From NCBI RefSeq assembly GCF_002414845.1, contig NZ_DIAX01000002.1, positions 19,750-82,613 on the forward strand: a stretch of DNA of 62,864 nucleotides, in the 5' to 3' direction. The notes beneath the pieces were generated by a model. It saw only the letters and a program-made list of their open reading frames with translations. It did no database searches and was not told the origin of the DNA. This stretch comes from Gordonia sp. UBA5067 (GTDB lineage: Bacteria > Actinomycetota > Actinomycetes > Mycobacteriales > Mycobacteriaceae). Below are positions 1 to 8,202 of this stretch, piece after piece. Both the position numbers and the translations under genes were made by a program. Position 1 is the stretch's first letter, and each line of letters starts with the position of its first letter.

Positions 1-895
1 CCTCGTTCATCATGTGGAACATGTAGGTCAGGCCGCGGTGCTCCTCGCCGACGAGGTAGCCGACCGCGCCGGTGCCGCCGGTGACCGGATGGGTGCCGTC
101 GCCGAAGTTCAGCAGCGTGTTGCTGGTGCCGCGGTTGCCCATCTTGTGGTTGAGGCCGACGAGGGCGACGTCGTTGCGGGTCCCGTCGGGCAGGAGTTTC
201 GGCACGATGAACAGCGAGATTCCCTTGACACCGGGACCGCCGCCGGGAGTCTTCGCGAGGACGAGGTGGACGATGTTGTCGGTGAGTTCGTGCTCGCCGC
301 CGGAGATCCACATCTTGGTGCCGCTGATCCGGTAGGTGCCGTCGCCGACGGGCAGCGCCTTGGTGGTGATGTCGGCCAGCGAGGAACCGGCTTGTGGCTC
401 AGACAGGCACATCGTGCCGGAGAAGTCCCCGCGCAGCATGGGGCGGACCCAGGTGTCGATTTGCTCCGGCGATCCGTGCGCGGCGAGCAGGTTGGCATTG
501 GCGGTGGTGAGTAAGGCGTACGACGAGGTGCCCGGGTTCGCGGCCTGGAACCATGCCATCGATGCGCGGCTGATCGTCGTCGGCAGGTCGAGACCACCGA
601 GGCTCTCGGGGAATGCGGCCGCGATGAGGTCGGCCGCCGCGTAGGCGTCGAGCGCGGTCTTGACGTCGTCGATCAGTTCGACGCGGCCGTCGTCGCCAAG
701 GCGGGGCGGGCTTTGGTCGCCGGCCTTGTTGTGCGGCGCGAAGAGCTTGCCGGCCATCTCCGAAGATAGGTCGAGGACGCCGTCGAATGTGTCGCGGGAG
801 TGTGCGGAGAACCTGTCACGGTCGGTCAGCGACGTGATGTCGAGCCACTCGTAGAGCAGGAAGTCAAGGTCCCGACGGGACAGCAGATGTGCCAC
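1..895 (-). CDS. acyl-CoA dehydrogenase, N-terminal part (runs off the left edge)
   Basis: FAD-dependent dehydrogenase that introduces the alpha-beta double bond into an acyl-CoA thioester. About 298 residues are visible. The N-terminus has the extended form of the long ACAD class (AHLLSRRDLDFLLYEW), followed by the ACAD middle-domain signatures MCLSEPQAGSS and ISGTKMWISGGEHEL, and NHKMGNRGTS, where the substrate and flavin pocket forms. The reading frame is open to the window edge, so the catalytic-base region and C-terminus lie outside. The start is the GTG at 895-893, four bases after the stop of the upstream membrane-protein gene, so the two are probably co-transcribed. The family is certain; the acyl-chain preference cannot be judged from this fragment. 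Confidence 0.9.
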   Translation of the reverse strand, partial: MAHLLSRRDLDFLLYEWLDITSLTDRDRFSAHSRDTFDGVLDLSSEMAGKLFAPHNKAGDQSPPRLGDDGRVELIDDVKTALDAYAAADLIAAAFPESLGGLDLPTTISRASMAWFQAANPGTSSYALLTTANANLLAAHGSPEQIDTWVRPMLRGDFSGTMCLSEPQAGSSLADITTKALPVGDGTYRISGTKMWISGGEHELTDNIVHLVLAKTPGGGPGVKGISLFIVPKLLPDGTRNDVALVGLNHKMGNRGTSNTLLNFGDGTHPVTGGTGAVGYLVGEEHRGLTYMFHMMNE

Positions 896-899
896 CCAA

Positions 900-1514
900 T
901 CACTCTAACGCCGTGCTCGGCCGCAGTCCGCAGTCGCGTAGTTCGACGGCCGCCAGCGAACGGATTACCGGTGTATTGCGGTCGCGCCAATCGCCGGCTG
1001 GGTCGTCGGAGATGGCGCTGAGGACGTTGAGCGGCTGCGTCGCGATGGCCCGCAGGGCGAGCAGGTCGATGCCCGCCTCGGTGTTCCGCAGGCGCACGTG
1101 CGTGCTGGCCCGGCGCAGGAAACGCAGGCGCAGCGGAAGGTACATCGACCCCATCATGACGATCGGAACGATCGCCACCGCGACCGCCAACCACCACGCG
1201 AAGGTATGCACCGCCTCGGCCTGCGAACGCCCGGCGTCGGCGATCGCGTCGGCGGCGCCGCCGGCACCGCCGAACGGCTTGGCGAGCTTGTCGCCGATCA
1301 TCGGCACGTTATCGGCGCTCGTGCCGGCATCGCGCAGCTTCTCGCCCATGGTCGTGGCCGCGCTCTCGATCTTGTGCCCTGGCACCGCGAGCGCCATGGT
1401 CACGTCATAGACCTTGGTGGCCAACCAGATTGAGAAGGCCGTCCAGGCCAACAGCCACAGGTCGCCGAGGACCTGGCGTGAGCGGCGGATCGGGGTGTCC
1501 GCGTAGAGCTTCAT
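900..1514 (-). CDS. two-helix transmembrane protein, function unknown
   Basis: A 204-residue protein beginning MKLYADTPIRRSRQV at the ATG 1514-1512. It has one hydrophobic helix near residues 15-40 (LWLLAWTAFSIWLATKVYDV) and a second around 105-128 (FAWWLAVAVAIVPIVMMGSMYL). Between them is an Ala/Gly-rich, probably extracytoplasmic segment (GAGGAADAIADAGR). The cytoplasmic C-terminal region of about 75 residues is basic. I recognise no enzymatic motif; similar two-TM proteins are widespread in Actinobacteria without a function. It is packed between trpF (4 bp upstream) and the acyl-CoA dehydrogenase (4 bp downstream), so it looks like the middle gene of a three-gene transcript. Confidence 0.75.
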   Translation of the reverse strand: MKLYADTPIRRSRQVLGDLWLLAWTAFSIWLATKVYDVTMALAVPGHKIESAATTMGEKLRDAGTSADNVPMIGDKLAKPFGGAGGAADAIADAGRSQAEAVHTFAWWLAVAVAIVPIVMMGSMYLPLRLRFLRRASTHVRLRNTEAGIDLLALRAIATQPLNVLSAISDDPAGDWRDRNTPVIRSLAAVELRDCGLRPSTALE

Positions 1515-1518
1515 GCGG

Positions 1519-2127
1519 TCATGATGCCCCGCCCTGCCGGGCGGCGGCGATGAAGTCGTGGATCGCCCGGTGGTCTTTGACGCCGGGGGCGGATTCGACG
1601 CCCGAAGAGACGTCCACGCCCCACGGGTGGGCGGCGTTGATCGCATCGGCGACGTTGTCGGGGGTCAGCCCGCCAGCCAGAATCCATCGCCCGCCGGGGC
1701 GCGTCGCCAACTCGGCGGTGTCCCACCGCTGACCCGATCCCGGGCGGGCGGCGTCCAGAAGCAGCGCCTCCTCGCCGTAGGCGCCCACCGTCAACTCCGG
1801 GTCGTCGGCGAGCGAGGTGGCGCGCCACAGTCGGGCGATCCGCGACTGTGCGGCGGTGAAGTCGTCAGCGGTGTAGCGGCCGTGGAGTTGCAGCACGTCG
1901 ACGCCGAGGTCGGCGGCGAGGTCGGCGGCTGCCTTCGCCGGCTTGTCGTTGACGACGAGCACGGTGTCCGCCCCGCCGTCGACGGCAGCGAGGATCGCCC
2001 GGGCGACACGCATATCGATGGCTCGTGGAGAGGTGCGATTCATCACGATGCCGATCGCGTCGGTGCCGGCGGTGACCGCGACGAGCGCCGCCTCGACTGT
2101 CGTCAACCCGCAAACCTTCACATACAC
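1519..2127 (-). CDS. trpF: phosphoribosylanthranilate isomerase
   Basis: Catalyses the Amadori rearrangement of N-(5-phosphoribosyl)anthranilate to CdRP, the third step of tryptophan synthesis. The 202-residue TIM barrel carries the catalytic cysteine in KVCGLT near the N-terminus and the conserved GVDVSSGVE loop with the general-acid Asp, plus the phosphate-binding ILAGGL segment. Size is normal for TrpF. The start is the GTG at 2127-2125 (a second in-frame GTG is at 2123-2121). A TACGCT hexamer eight bases upstream of the first GTG would suit a leaderless transcript, which is common in this order; this is inference. trpF is away from any other trp gene here, as is usual in actinobacteria. 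Confidence 0.93.
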   Translation of the reverse strand: MYVKVCGLTTVEAALVAVTAGTDAIGIVMNRTSPRAIDMRVARAILAAVDGGADTVLVVNDKPAKAAADLAADLGVDVLQLHGRYTADDFTAAQSRIARLWRATSLADDPELTVGAYGEEALLLDAARPGSGQRWDTAELATRPGGRWILAGGLTPDNVADAINAAHPWGVDVSSGVESAPGVKDHRAIHDFIAAARQGGAS

Positions 2128-2188
2128 GAGACATAAGCGTAATCGTGTTGCCCTGACACAAGGATCGGACGCAGGCGATAATCGGCGA

Positions 2189-2587
2189 ATGGCAGATCGT
2201 GGATCGCGCGGTGATGGCTCGCGCACCGGCCGCGAGCGTTTGCGCAAGCTCACCCAGGCGGCGTTGAACGCGGACGAGACCGTCGACCAGGTCGAGGGGA
2301 TCCTCGGCGACATGGGAGAGGTGCTGGTCGGCCTCGGTGGAACGATCGGGACGCTGGAGGGAACCTTCACCACCTTCGACGCATCACTGGTCAACCTGTC
2401 GACCACGATGACTCGGGTCGACGGCATGGCCGACCAGGTCGAGGACTTGATGTCTCGCCTGGAGGCCATCGTGGCGCGGGTCGAGCGCATCGTCGGGATC
2501 GTGGACACTGCGCTGGCGCCGGTGAGCGCTGTCGAATCGGTCGGCCGCGGTGTCGCCAGCATGCTCGGGCTCGGCCGTCGCGCGTGA
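2189..2587 (+). CDS. small coiled-coil protein, function unknown
   Basis: 132 residues, starting MADRGSRG at the ATG 2189-2191. The N-terminus is basic; residues 25-110 are a heptad-like amphipathic stretch (TVDQVEGILGDMGEVLVGL, VDGMADQVEDLMSRLEAIV) with no cysteine, no signal peptide and no convincing membrane span. It ends in a basic GLGRRA tail. The composition suggests an oligomerising coiled coil, similar to small conserved mycobacterial proteins of unknown role. It lies divergent from trpF, and its stop overlaps the GTG of the downstream lipoprotein amidase by four bases (GTGA), which indicates translational coupling and possibly a shared envelope function. Confidence 0.75.
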   Translation: MADRGSRGDGSRTGRERLRKLTQAALNADETVDQVEGILGDMGEVLVGLGGTIGTLEGTFTTFDASLVNLSTTMTRVDGMADQVEDLMSRLEAIVARVERIVGIVDTALAPVSAVESVGRGVASMLGLGRRA

Positions 2588-3372
2588 GGCGGATGCGGGT
2601 AGCGCTGGCCGTCGGATGCTCGGCGCTGGCCGTCGCCGGCTGTGGCGGCGAGCCGGTCGGCTCCGCCACGTCACACGCCTCGCCCGGCTCGTCGAGCCTG
2701 CTGCCGTGCGCGCCGCGCGTTGTTGCCCTCGACCCCGGTCACAACCCGGTCCGGATCGGGTCGTTCGACGCGACGACCGGCGTCGCCCAGATCGACTACC
2801 CCAACGGCGCCGAGGACGGCAACGTGTTCGCCGTCGCGCAGCAGGTGGCCGCGACGCTGCGCGGACGCGGCTACCGGGTCGTACTGCTCAAGCGCTCCCC
2901 GCGGGAAAGCGTCAGCTACCGCGAGCGGGTCAGCCGCGCCGAGCAGGCCGGTGCGGCGATCGCCGTCAGCATCCACACCAGCCCGGGGGTCAACGCGGTC
3001 TTCCCGCAGCGGGTCGGCCTGTATCGCACCGGAATGGGCGCCGACGGCCAGCCGCGCCGGGTGGTATTCACCAATCCGGCGACGGCCGCGTCGAGTCAGC
3101 GCTACGCGGCGGCCATGGCGCAGGCGCGTTCGAAGGCTGAGGGCCATCGCGTGGTGGTGCGCGACAACGACTTCGGGGGCCGCGCCCCGCTGTGGGCGGG
3201 CAACATCCCCGTCGTCTCGCTGCTCGCGGTGAACACGCCGTGGGTGTACAACGAATTCGGCCCCGCCGGCGGATCCGGCGGTTCGACCCCGGTGCCGGCC
3301 GCAGCCCTCAGCGCGTACGCGCGGGGGATCAGCGACGGCGTCGCCACGGCGTTGCCGCGCAACTGCTCGTAA
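2584..3372 (+). CDS. exported lipoprotein N-acetylmuramoyl-L-alanine amidase (Amidase_3 type)
   Basis: Predicted zinc amidase cleaving the bond between N-acetylmuramate and L-Ala in peptidoglycan. The 262-residue product has a lipoprotein signal with lipobox LAVAGC (Cys20), then an Amidase_3 domain. Candidate zinc ligands are visible: His in LDPGHN, Glu in NGAEDGN and His in VSIHTS. The C-terminal part continues in the family pattern (REVVVRDNDF-like segment, then GNIPVVSLL). The start is the GTG 2584 overlapping the previous stop; an ATG at 2593 is an alternative (MRVALAVG) and gives a more typical signal peptide. A PstS gene follows after 186 bp, so this ends its transcription unit. Confidence 0.87.
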   Translation: MRRMRVALAVGCSALAVAGCGGEPVGSATSHASPGSSSLLPCAPRVVALDPGHNPVRIGSFDATTGVAQIDYPNGAEDGNVFAVAQQVAATLRGRGYRVVLLKRSPRESVSYRERVSRAEQAGAAIAVSIHTSPGVNAVFPQRVGLYRTGMGADGQPRRVVFTNPATAASSQRYAAAMAQARSKAEGHRVVVRDNDFGGRAPLWAGNIPVVSLLAVNTPWVYNEFGPAGGSGGSTPVPAAALSAYARGISDGVATALPRNCS

Positions 3373-3452
3373 CTGCGGGTCCGGGCAGGTCAGGGGCAAT
3401 TGTGCCCGCCCCGCCTCACGCGTGCAGAACCTTTGTGAATCGGACAGCCCCG

Positions 3453-3474
3453 GTTTGTGTGCCGTTCACCTCCA
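3453..3474 (+). promoter_or_regulatory. PHO-box-like 11-bp direct repeat upstream of pstS
   Basis: Two adjacent 11-bp units, GTTTGTGTGCC (3453-3463) and GTTCACCTCCA (3464-3474), resemble the G(T/G)TCA-type half sites bound in tandem by PhoP/RegX3-like regulators in actinobacteria. They lie about 85 bp before the pstS start. The second unit fits well and the first only loosely. Location before a pst operon is the main support. Confidence 0.4.
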
Positions 3475-3558
3475 GTCCCCGGATCGTCCATCCCCGACCC
3501 ATAGCGTCCGATCTCGACGAGCCCCAACAGTGGGCCGCCCAAGACCGGAGGACGATTC

Positions 3559-4620
3559 GTGAATATCCAGCGCAAGGGTGTCCGCGCGAGCGCGGCAGTG
3601 GCAGGAGTGGCAGCCGTCATGGCGGTGTCGGCATGCGGTGGTTCGGGTTCGACCACCATCACCGGCGAGGGATCGACCGCACAGCAGAAGGCGATGGAGC
3701 ACTTCAGCAAGGTCCTCACCGACAAGGGGGGTGCGGTCCTGGACTACACCGGCAGCGGGTCGGGCGACGGGATCAAGAAGTTCCTCGCCGGCGACGTTGA
3801 CTTCGCCGGATCGGATTCGCCACTCAAGGACGAAGAGGTCACCAAGGCCAAGGCGCGCTGTGGTGGCAACGACGCCTGGCACCTGCCGCTGGTCGCCGGG
3901 CCGGTCGCGCTCGCCTACAACCTCGAGGGCGTCGACGACCTGAAGTTGTCGCCCACGGTCATCGCGAAGATCTTCGATTCGAAGATCACCATGTGGAACG
4001 ACAAGGACATTGCCGCACTGAACCCCGGAGCCAAGCTCCCCGCGGCGAAGATCGTCCCGGTGCACCGCAGCGACAGCTCCGGTACCACCGACAACTTCCA
4101 GAAGTTCCTGCAGAACGCGGCGCCGCAGGCGTGGCCCCACCAGCACTCCAAGGAGTTCAAGGGCGCCGGCGGTTCGGCCGCGTCGAAGTCGACCGGTGTC
4201 GGTGACACGGTGAAGAAGACTGCTGGCGCGGTCACCTACGTCGAGTGGGGCTTCGCCACCGAGAACAACCTCGGCGTTGCCGCCGTCGACTTCGGCGCCG
4301 GTGCGGTCAAGCTGACCGCCGATTCGGCTGCCAAAGCCCTCGACGGCATCGAGTTCAAGACCCCGGGCTCCAAGGACCTCGTCGTCGACGCCGACGCGCT
4401 GTTCAAGTCGAAGGCGCCCGGCGCCTACCCGCTGATCCTCACGCCGTACTCGGTCGTGTGTAGCGCCGGCTACTCCAGCGCGAAGACCGCGCCGGCGATG
4501 CGTGAGGCATTCACGACCATCCTCAACGACGGTCAGACCGGCCTCGGCGAGCTGGGCTACGTGCCGCTGCCCGCCGGATACCAGGCCAAGATCAAGCCGA
4601 CGATCGACGCGCTGAAGTAG
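3559..4620 (+). CDS. pstS: phosphate ABC transporter substrate-binding lipoprotein PstS
   Basis: Captures inorganic phosphate outside the membrane and hands it to PstCA. 353 residues with a lipoprotein signal and lipobox AVSAC (Cys26). The mature protein has the PstS phosphate-binding elements ITGEGSTAQQ, YTGSGSGDGIKKF with FAGSDSPL, and HRSDSSGTTDNF, whose Ser, Asp, Arg and Thr side chains bind the oxyanion in the family. The start is GTG 3559. It is the first gene of pstS-pstC-pstA-pstB-phoU, all on the plus strand with 1-46 bp gaps, and the PHO-box-like repeat upstream suggests induction by phosphate limitation. Confidence 0.97.
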   Translation: MNIQRKGVRASAAVAGVAAVMAVSACGGSGSTTITGEGSTAQQKAMEHFSKVLTDKGGAVLDYTGSGSGDGIKKFLAGDVDFAGSDSPLKDEEVTKAKARCGGNDAWHLPLVAGPVALAYNLEGVDDLKLSPTVIAKIFDSKITMWNDKDIAALNPGAKLPAAKIVPVHRSDSSGTTDNFQKFLQNAAPQAWPHQHSKEFKGAGGSAASKSTGVGDTVKKTAGAVTYVEWGFATENNLGVAAVDFGAGAVKLTADSAAKALDGIEFKTPGSKDLVVDADALFKSKAPGAYPLILTPYSVVCSAGYSSAKTAPAMREAFTTILNDGQTGLGELGYVPLPAGYQAKIKPTIDALK

Positions 4621-4624
4621 CGAC

Positions 4625-5674
4625 GTGACTTCGCAACAAGACATGGCGACCTCCTCACCAGGGCGGCCGGCCGTAACCGATGACGCCGACGGGACTCCGT
4701 CGGCGTCATCGGGCGGGCAGCCCCCCTCGAAGCTCACCGGATCGGCGGTCAGCCGCCTGGGCGATGTGGTCTTCCGGCGACTCGCAACCGGGTCCGGAAT
4801 CCTCGTCACGCTGGTCATCGCGCTGATCGCGGCGTTCCTGATCATTCAGGCCGCGCCGTCACTCATCGACAACAAGGCAAATTTCTTCACCTATCAGGGC
4901 CGCTGGATCGTCGACGGCGGTGACCTGCAGTTCGGCATTCCGAAGCTCATCTATGCGACGCTGTTCGTCTCGGTCATCGCCCTCGTGATCGCCATGCCCA
5001 TCGCGCTGGGCATCTCGATCTTCCTAACCGAGTACGCACCCAAGCGCGTCGTCAGCCCGGTCACCTACCTGGTCGACCTACTGGCCGCGGTGCCCTCGAT
5101 CGTCTACGGTCTCTGGGGCATTCTGATCCTCGGACCGGCAATGGTGCCGGTGAATAACTGGCTGGTCAACAACCTGGGCTTTCTGCCGTTCTTCCAGGAA
5201 CCGAAGAGCAACGTGACCAACATGTCGACCGGTGGCACCCTGCTCACCGCCGGCATCGTGCTCGCCGTCATGATCCTGCCGATCATCACCGCGGTGACCC
5301 GCGAGGTGTTCACGCAGACGCCGGTCGCGCACCGCGAGGCAGCACTCGCCCTTGGTGCCACCAAGTGGGAGGTCGTGCGAACCGCGGTCATGCCGTTCGG
5401 GTTCTCCGGCTACATCAGCGGCTCGATGCTCGGGCTGGGCCGGGCCCTCGGCGAGACGATGGCGCTGTACCTGATCATCTCGAACACCGGCCCGATCGAT
5501 TTCAACCTGATGGAAAGCGGCGAGACCTTCGCGACGAAGATCGCGAACAATGCCGCCGAGTTCGACACCCCCGCGAAGACCGGCGCGTTCATCTCTGCCG
5601 GTCTGGCGCTGTTCGTGCTCACGTTCCTCGTCAACGCGTCGGCGCGAGCCATCGTCGGAAGAAGGCAGGCCTGA
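4625..5674 (+). CDS. pstC: phosphate ABC transporter permease PstC
   Basis: One of the two membrane subunits of the high-affinity phosphate importer. 349 residues. A long hydrophilic N-terminus (about 50 residues, Ser/Pro/Asp-rich) precedes six predicted helices, beginning with GILVTLVIALIAAFLIIQA. The periplasmic loop NKANFFTYQGRW, the scaffold segment VDLLAAVPSIVYGLWG and the EAA-loop-like [17 protein letters not shown], which contacts PstB, are all present. The start is GTG 4625, four bases after the pstS stop. The pstA start follows 1 bp after the stop. The protein is complete. Confidence 0.96.
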   Translation: MTSQQDMATSSPGRPAVTDDADGTPSASSGGQPPSKLTGSAVSRLGDVVFRRLATGSGILVTLVIALIAAFLIIQAAPSLIDNKANFFTYQGRWIVDGGDLQFGIPKLIYATLFVSVIALVIAMPIALGISIFLTEYAPKRVVSPVTYLVDLLAAVPSIVYGLWGILILGPAMVPVNNWLVNNLGFLPFFQEPKSNVTNMSTGGTLLTAGIVLAVMILPIITAVTREVFTQTPVAHREAALALGATKWEVVRTAVMPFGFSGYISGSMLGLGRALGETMALYLIISNTGPIDFNLMESGETFATKIANNAAEFDTPAKTGAFISAGLALFVLTFLVNASARAIVGRRQA

Positions 5675-5675
5675 C

Positions 5676-6578
5676 ATGACGACAGTCGAAACCACCGAGC
5701 TCGGCGACTCGGTCAAACCTCCCGGGTCCAGCTTCAAGCCGCTCAGCGGTCGCCGCAAGGTTGTGAACTCGACGGCCGAGGTTGCCGTGGTGGTGGCGGT
5801 GGTCATCGCCCTCATCCCGTTGGTGTGGCTGCTGGTCACCCTGGTCGCCAAGGGCATCGGCCCGATCCTCGACCCGGACTGGTGGGTACAGTCGGCGCGC
5901 TACGGCGGCGCGGCAAACGCGATCGTAGGCACCGTGGTGCAGACGCTGCTGGCGACGGTGATCTCGGTGCCGCTGGGCATCATGGTCGCGATCTACCTCG
6001 TCGAGTACAGCGACGGCACCTCGTTCCTGGCACGGGCCACGACCTTCATGGTCGACATCCTCTCCGGGGTGCCGTCGATCGTCGCCGCGCTCTTCGTGTA
6101 CGCGGTGTGGCGCACGACGCTGGGACTGCCGCGAATGGGCTTCCTCGTCGCCGTCGCACTGGTGCTGCTGATGATGCCGCTCGTGGTCCGCGCGACCGAG
6201 GAGATGCTGAAGATCGTGCCGCAGGACCTGCGCGAGGCGTCGTATGCGCTGGGTGTGCCGAAATGGAAGACGATCGTGCGGATCGTGCTTCCGACCGCAC
6301 TCTCGGGCATCGTCACCGGCGTGATGCTGGCTATCGCGCGCGTCATGGGAGAGTCCGCGCCGGTGCTGATCCTCGTCGGATCGACGAGGGCGATGAACTG
6401 GAATCCGTTTGCCGGCAACCAGGAATCGCTGCCGTTGATGATGGTGCAGCAATACGGCCAGGGACCGAGTGCCTTCGACAAGGTGTGGGGCGCCGCGCTC
6501 ACGCTGGTGATCCTGGTGGCGATCGCCTATGTCGGCGCCAAGGTTGTGTCCAAGGCTTTCGCGCCGAAGAAATCCTGA
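5676..6578 (+). CDS. pstA: phosphate ABC transporter permease PstA
   Basis: Second membrane subunit of the phosphate importer. 300 residues from the ATG at 5676 (MTTVETTELG); longer upstream extensions overlap pstC and lack family similarity. Features include a first helix around residues 35-58 (VVVAVVIALIPLVWLLVTLV), the conserved VDILSGVPSIVAALF and the EAA-type loop REASYALGVPKWKTIVRIVLP. A hydrophilic loop, DWWVQSARYGGAANAIVG, precedes the permease core. pstB follows after 37 bp with its own ribosome-binding site. Confidence 0.96.
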   Translation: MTTVETTELGDSVKPPGSSFKPLSGRRKVVNSTAEVAVVVAVVIALIPLVWLLVTLVAKGIGPILDPDWWVQSARYGGAANAIVGTVVQTLLATVISVPLGIMVAIYLVEYSDGTSFLARATTFMVDILSGVPSIVAALFVYAVWRTTLGLPRMGFLVAVALVLLMMPLVVRATEEMLKIVPQDLREASYALGVPKWKTIVRIVLPTALSGIVTGVMLAIARVMGESAPVLILVGSTRAMNWNPFAGNQESLPLMMVQQYGQGPSAFDKVWGAALTLVILVAIAYVGAKVVSKAFAPKKS

Positions 6579-6615
6579 TCCCCGAACTTCCCTTTTCTCT
6601 AAGGACTGAAACACC

Positions 6616-7392
6616 ATGGCCAAGCGCCTCGATATCTCCGATCTGAACGTCTACTACGGCAAGTTTCTGGCTGTGAAGGATGTTGCGCTCAAGGTTCCGC
6701 CGCGCAGCGTCACCGCCTTCATCGGCCCCTCGGGCTGCGGCAAGTCAACGGTGCTGCGCACCCTCAACCGCATGCACGAGGTGACCCCCGGCGCGTACGC
6801 GACCGGGCATGTCCTGCTCGACGGCGAGGACATCTACGGCAAGGCCATCGACCCGGTGGCCGTCCGCTCGACCATCGGCATGGTTTTCCAGCGGCCCAAC
6901 CCGTTCCCGACGATGTCGATCCGCGACAACGTCGTCGCCGGCCTCAAGCTCCAGGGTGAGCGCAGCGGCAAGAAGCTCGACGAGATCGCCGAGCGCAGCC
7001 TGCGCGGGGCGAACCTCTGGGAAGAGGTCAAGGACCGTCTCGACAAGCCCGGTGGCGGCTTGTCGGGTGGTCAGCAGCAACGCCTGTGCATCGCCCGTGC
7101 GATCGCGGTGGAGCCCGACGTGCTGCTGATGGACGAGCCTTGCTCGGCCCTCGACCCGATCTCCACCCTGGCTATCGAGGATCTGATTGGTGAGCTGAAA
7201 AAGGAATTCACCATCGTTATCGTCACGCACAACATGCAGCAGGCCGCTCGCGTGAGTGACAAGACCGCCTTCTTCAACCTGGAGGGCGTCGGCCAGCCGG
7301 GACAGCTGGTGGAGTTCAACGACACCGAGGCCGTGTTCTCCAATCCGGACAAGAAGGAAACCGAGGACTACATCTCGGGCCGGTTCGGTTAG
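6616..7392 (+). CDS. pstB: phosphate ABC transporter ATP-binding protein PstB
   Basis: ATPase that powers PstCA. 258 residues, the normal family size. Walker A is GPSGCGKST, the Q-loop is in VFQRPNPFP, the ABC signature is [14 protein letters not shown], Walker B is [12 protein letters not shown], and the switch His is in [13 protein letters not shown]. The family-typical ending [19 protein letters not shown] is present as [19 protein letters not shown]. The start is ATG 6616 with AAGGA upstream (ctaaggactg). It is followed 46 bp later by phoU, as in other pst operons. Confidence 0.97.
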   Translation: MAKRLDISDLNVYYGKFLAVKDVALKVPPRSVTAFIGPSGCGKSTVLRTLNRMHEVTPGAYATGHVLLDGEDIYGKAIDPVAVRSTIGMVFQRPNPFPTMSIRDNVVAGLKLQGERSGKKLDEIAERSLRGANLWEEVKDRLDKPGGGLSGGQQQRLCIARAIAVEPDVLLMDEPCSALDPISTLAIEDLIGELKKEFTIVIVTHNMQQAARVSDKTAFFNLEGVGQPGQLVEFNDTEAVFSNPDKKETEDYISGRFG

Positions 7393-7438
7393 TCGCTTCC
7401 ACCCACCACACCCACTTCAGGAAAGCAGGACTTATCCG

Positions 7439-8104
7439 ATGCGTACCGTTTACCACGAGCAATTGGCCGATTTGAACAGGACTCTCGGCGACATGTGCGA
7501 GCTGACCGGCGCCACGATGGAGCACGCCACCCAGGCGTTGCTGCAGGCCGACCTCGGCGTCGCCGAGCAGTTGCTCGCCGACCGTGAGCGCATGTCGGTG
7601 TTTGCCGCCGAGGCCGAGGACAAGGCCTTCAAGCTGCTGGCGCTGCAGGCGCCGGTGGCCGGCGAGCTCCGTGAGGTCGTCAGCGGTTTCCAGATCGCCG
7701 CCGACATCGACCGCATGTACGAGCTCGCTCTGCACGTCGCGAAAGTCGCGCGCCTGCGCCACCCCGAGCCGGCACTGCCGGAAGAGGTTCGCGGCTACTT
7801 CGCGGAGATGGGCCGGCTTGCGGTGCGGCTGGCGCACGGCGCCCACGGCGTCCTCGACACGCTTGACGCTGAGGCGGCGCTCGCTCTGGGCGCCGACGAC
7901 GACGCCATGGACGACTTGCACCGCCACCTGTTCAGCGTGTTGATGGACCGTGAGTGGCCGCACGGTGTCGCCGCCGCCGTCGATGTCACGCTGCTGGGCC
8001 GCTACTACGAGCGCTTCGCCGACCACGCGGTGGCCGTCGGTCGGCGCGTGGTGTTCCAGGCGACGGGCAAGACACCCGAGCAGCTCCTGCAGGCAGCGGA
8101 CTAG
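7439..8104 (+). CDS. phoU: phosphate-signalling accessory protein PhoU
   Basis: Cytoplasmic helical-bundle protein that links Pst transport state to the phosphate-sensing kinase and restrains phosphate uptake. 221 residues from ATG 7439, preceded by AGGAAAGCAGGA. Two PhoU repeats are visible, with the [17 protein letters not shown] and [20 protein letters not shown] segments matching the conserved E/DxxxD metal-binding motifs of the three-helix bundles. It is the last gene of the pst operon; a large hairpin follows the stop. No regX3/senX3 pair lies in this window. Confidence 0.94.
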   Translation: MRTVYHEQLADLNRTLGDMCELTGATMEHATQALLQADLGVAEQLLADRERMSVFAAEAEDKAFKLLALQAPVAGELREVVSGFQIAADIDRMYELALHVAKVARLRHPEPALPEEVRGYFAEMGRLAVRLAHGAHGVLDTLDAEAALALGADDDAMDDLHRHLFSVLMDREWPHGVAAAVDVTLLGRYYERFADHAVAVGRRVVFQATGKTPEQLLQAAD

Positions 8105-8112
8105 CTGCCGCT

Positions 8113-8178
8113 CCACACACCGCCGTTTCGTCAGTGCCGCACCGATCGGTGCAGCACTGACGAAACGGCGCTGTGTGG
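8113..8178. repeat. long interrupted palindrome 3' of phoU, copy 1 of a dispersed hairpin
   Basis: The 17-bp arms at 8121-8137 (CGCCGTTTCGTCAGTGC) and 8154-8170 are perfect complements. They enclose a further perfect 14-bp palindrome, GCACCGATCGGTGC (8139-8152). With one mismatch the pairing continues outwards to 8113/8178 through CCACACA/TGTGTGG. It lies between convergent phoU (+) and the P450 gene (-), so it may terminate both strands, but it has no T-tract. A second copy of the same 50-bp length is at 45017-45066. Confidence 0.85.
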
Positions 8179-8202
8179 GTTCGAGTGGGTGGGTGGTCGA
8201 GC

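Noticed and set aside
3466..4845. 459-residue minus-strand ORF opposite pstS
   Set aside because: It is a shadow of pstS and the pstC start. The composition is Arg/Gly-rich without any domain, and pstS on the plus strand has a full lipobox and binding motifs.
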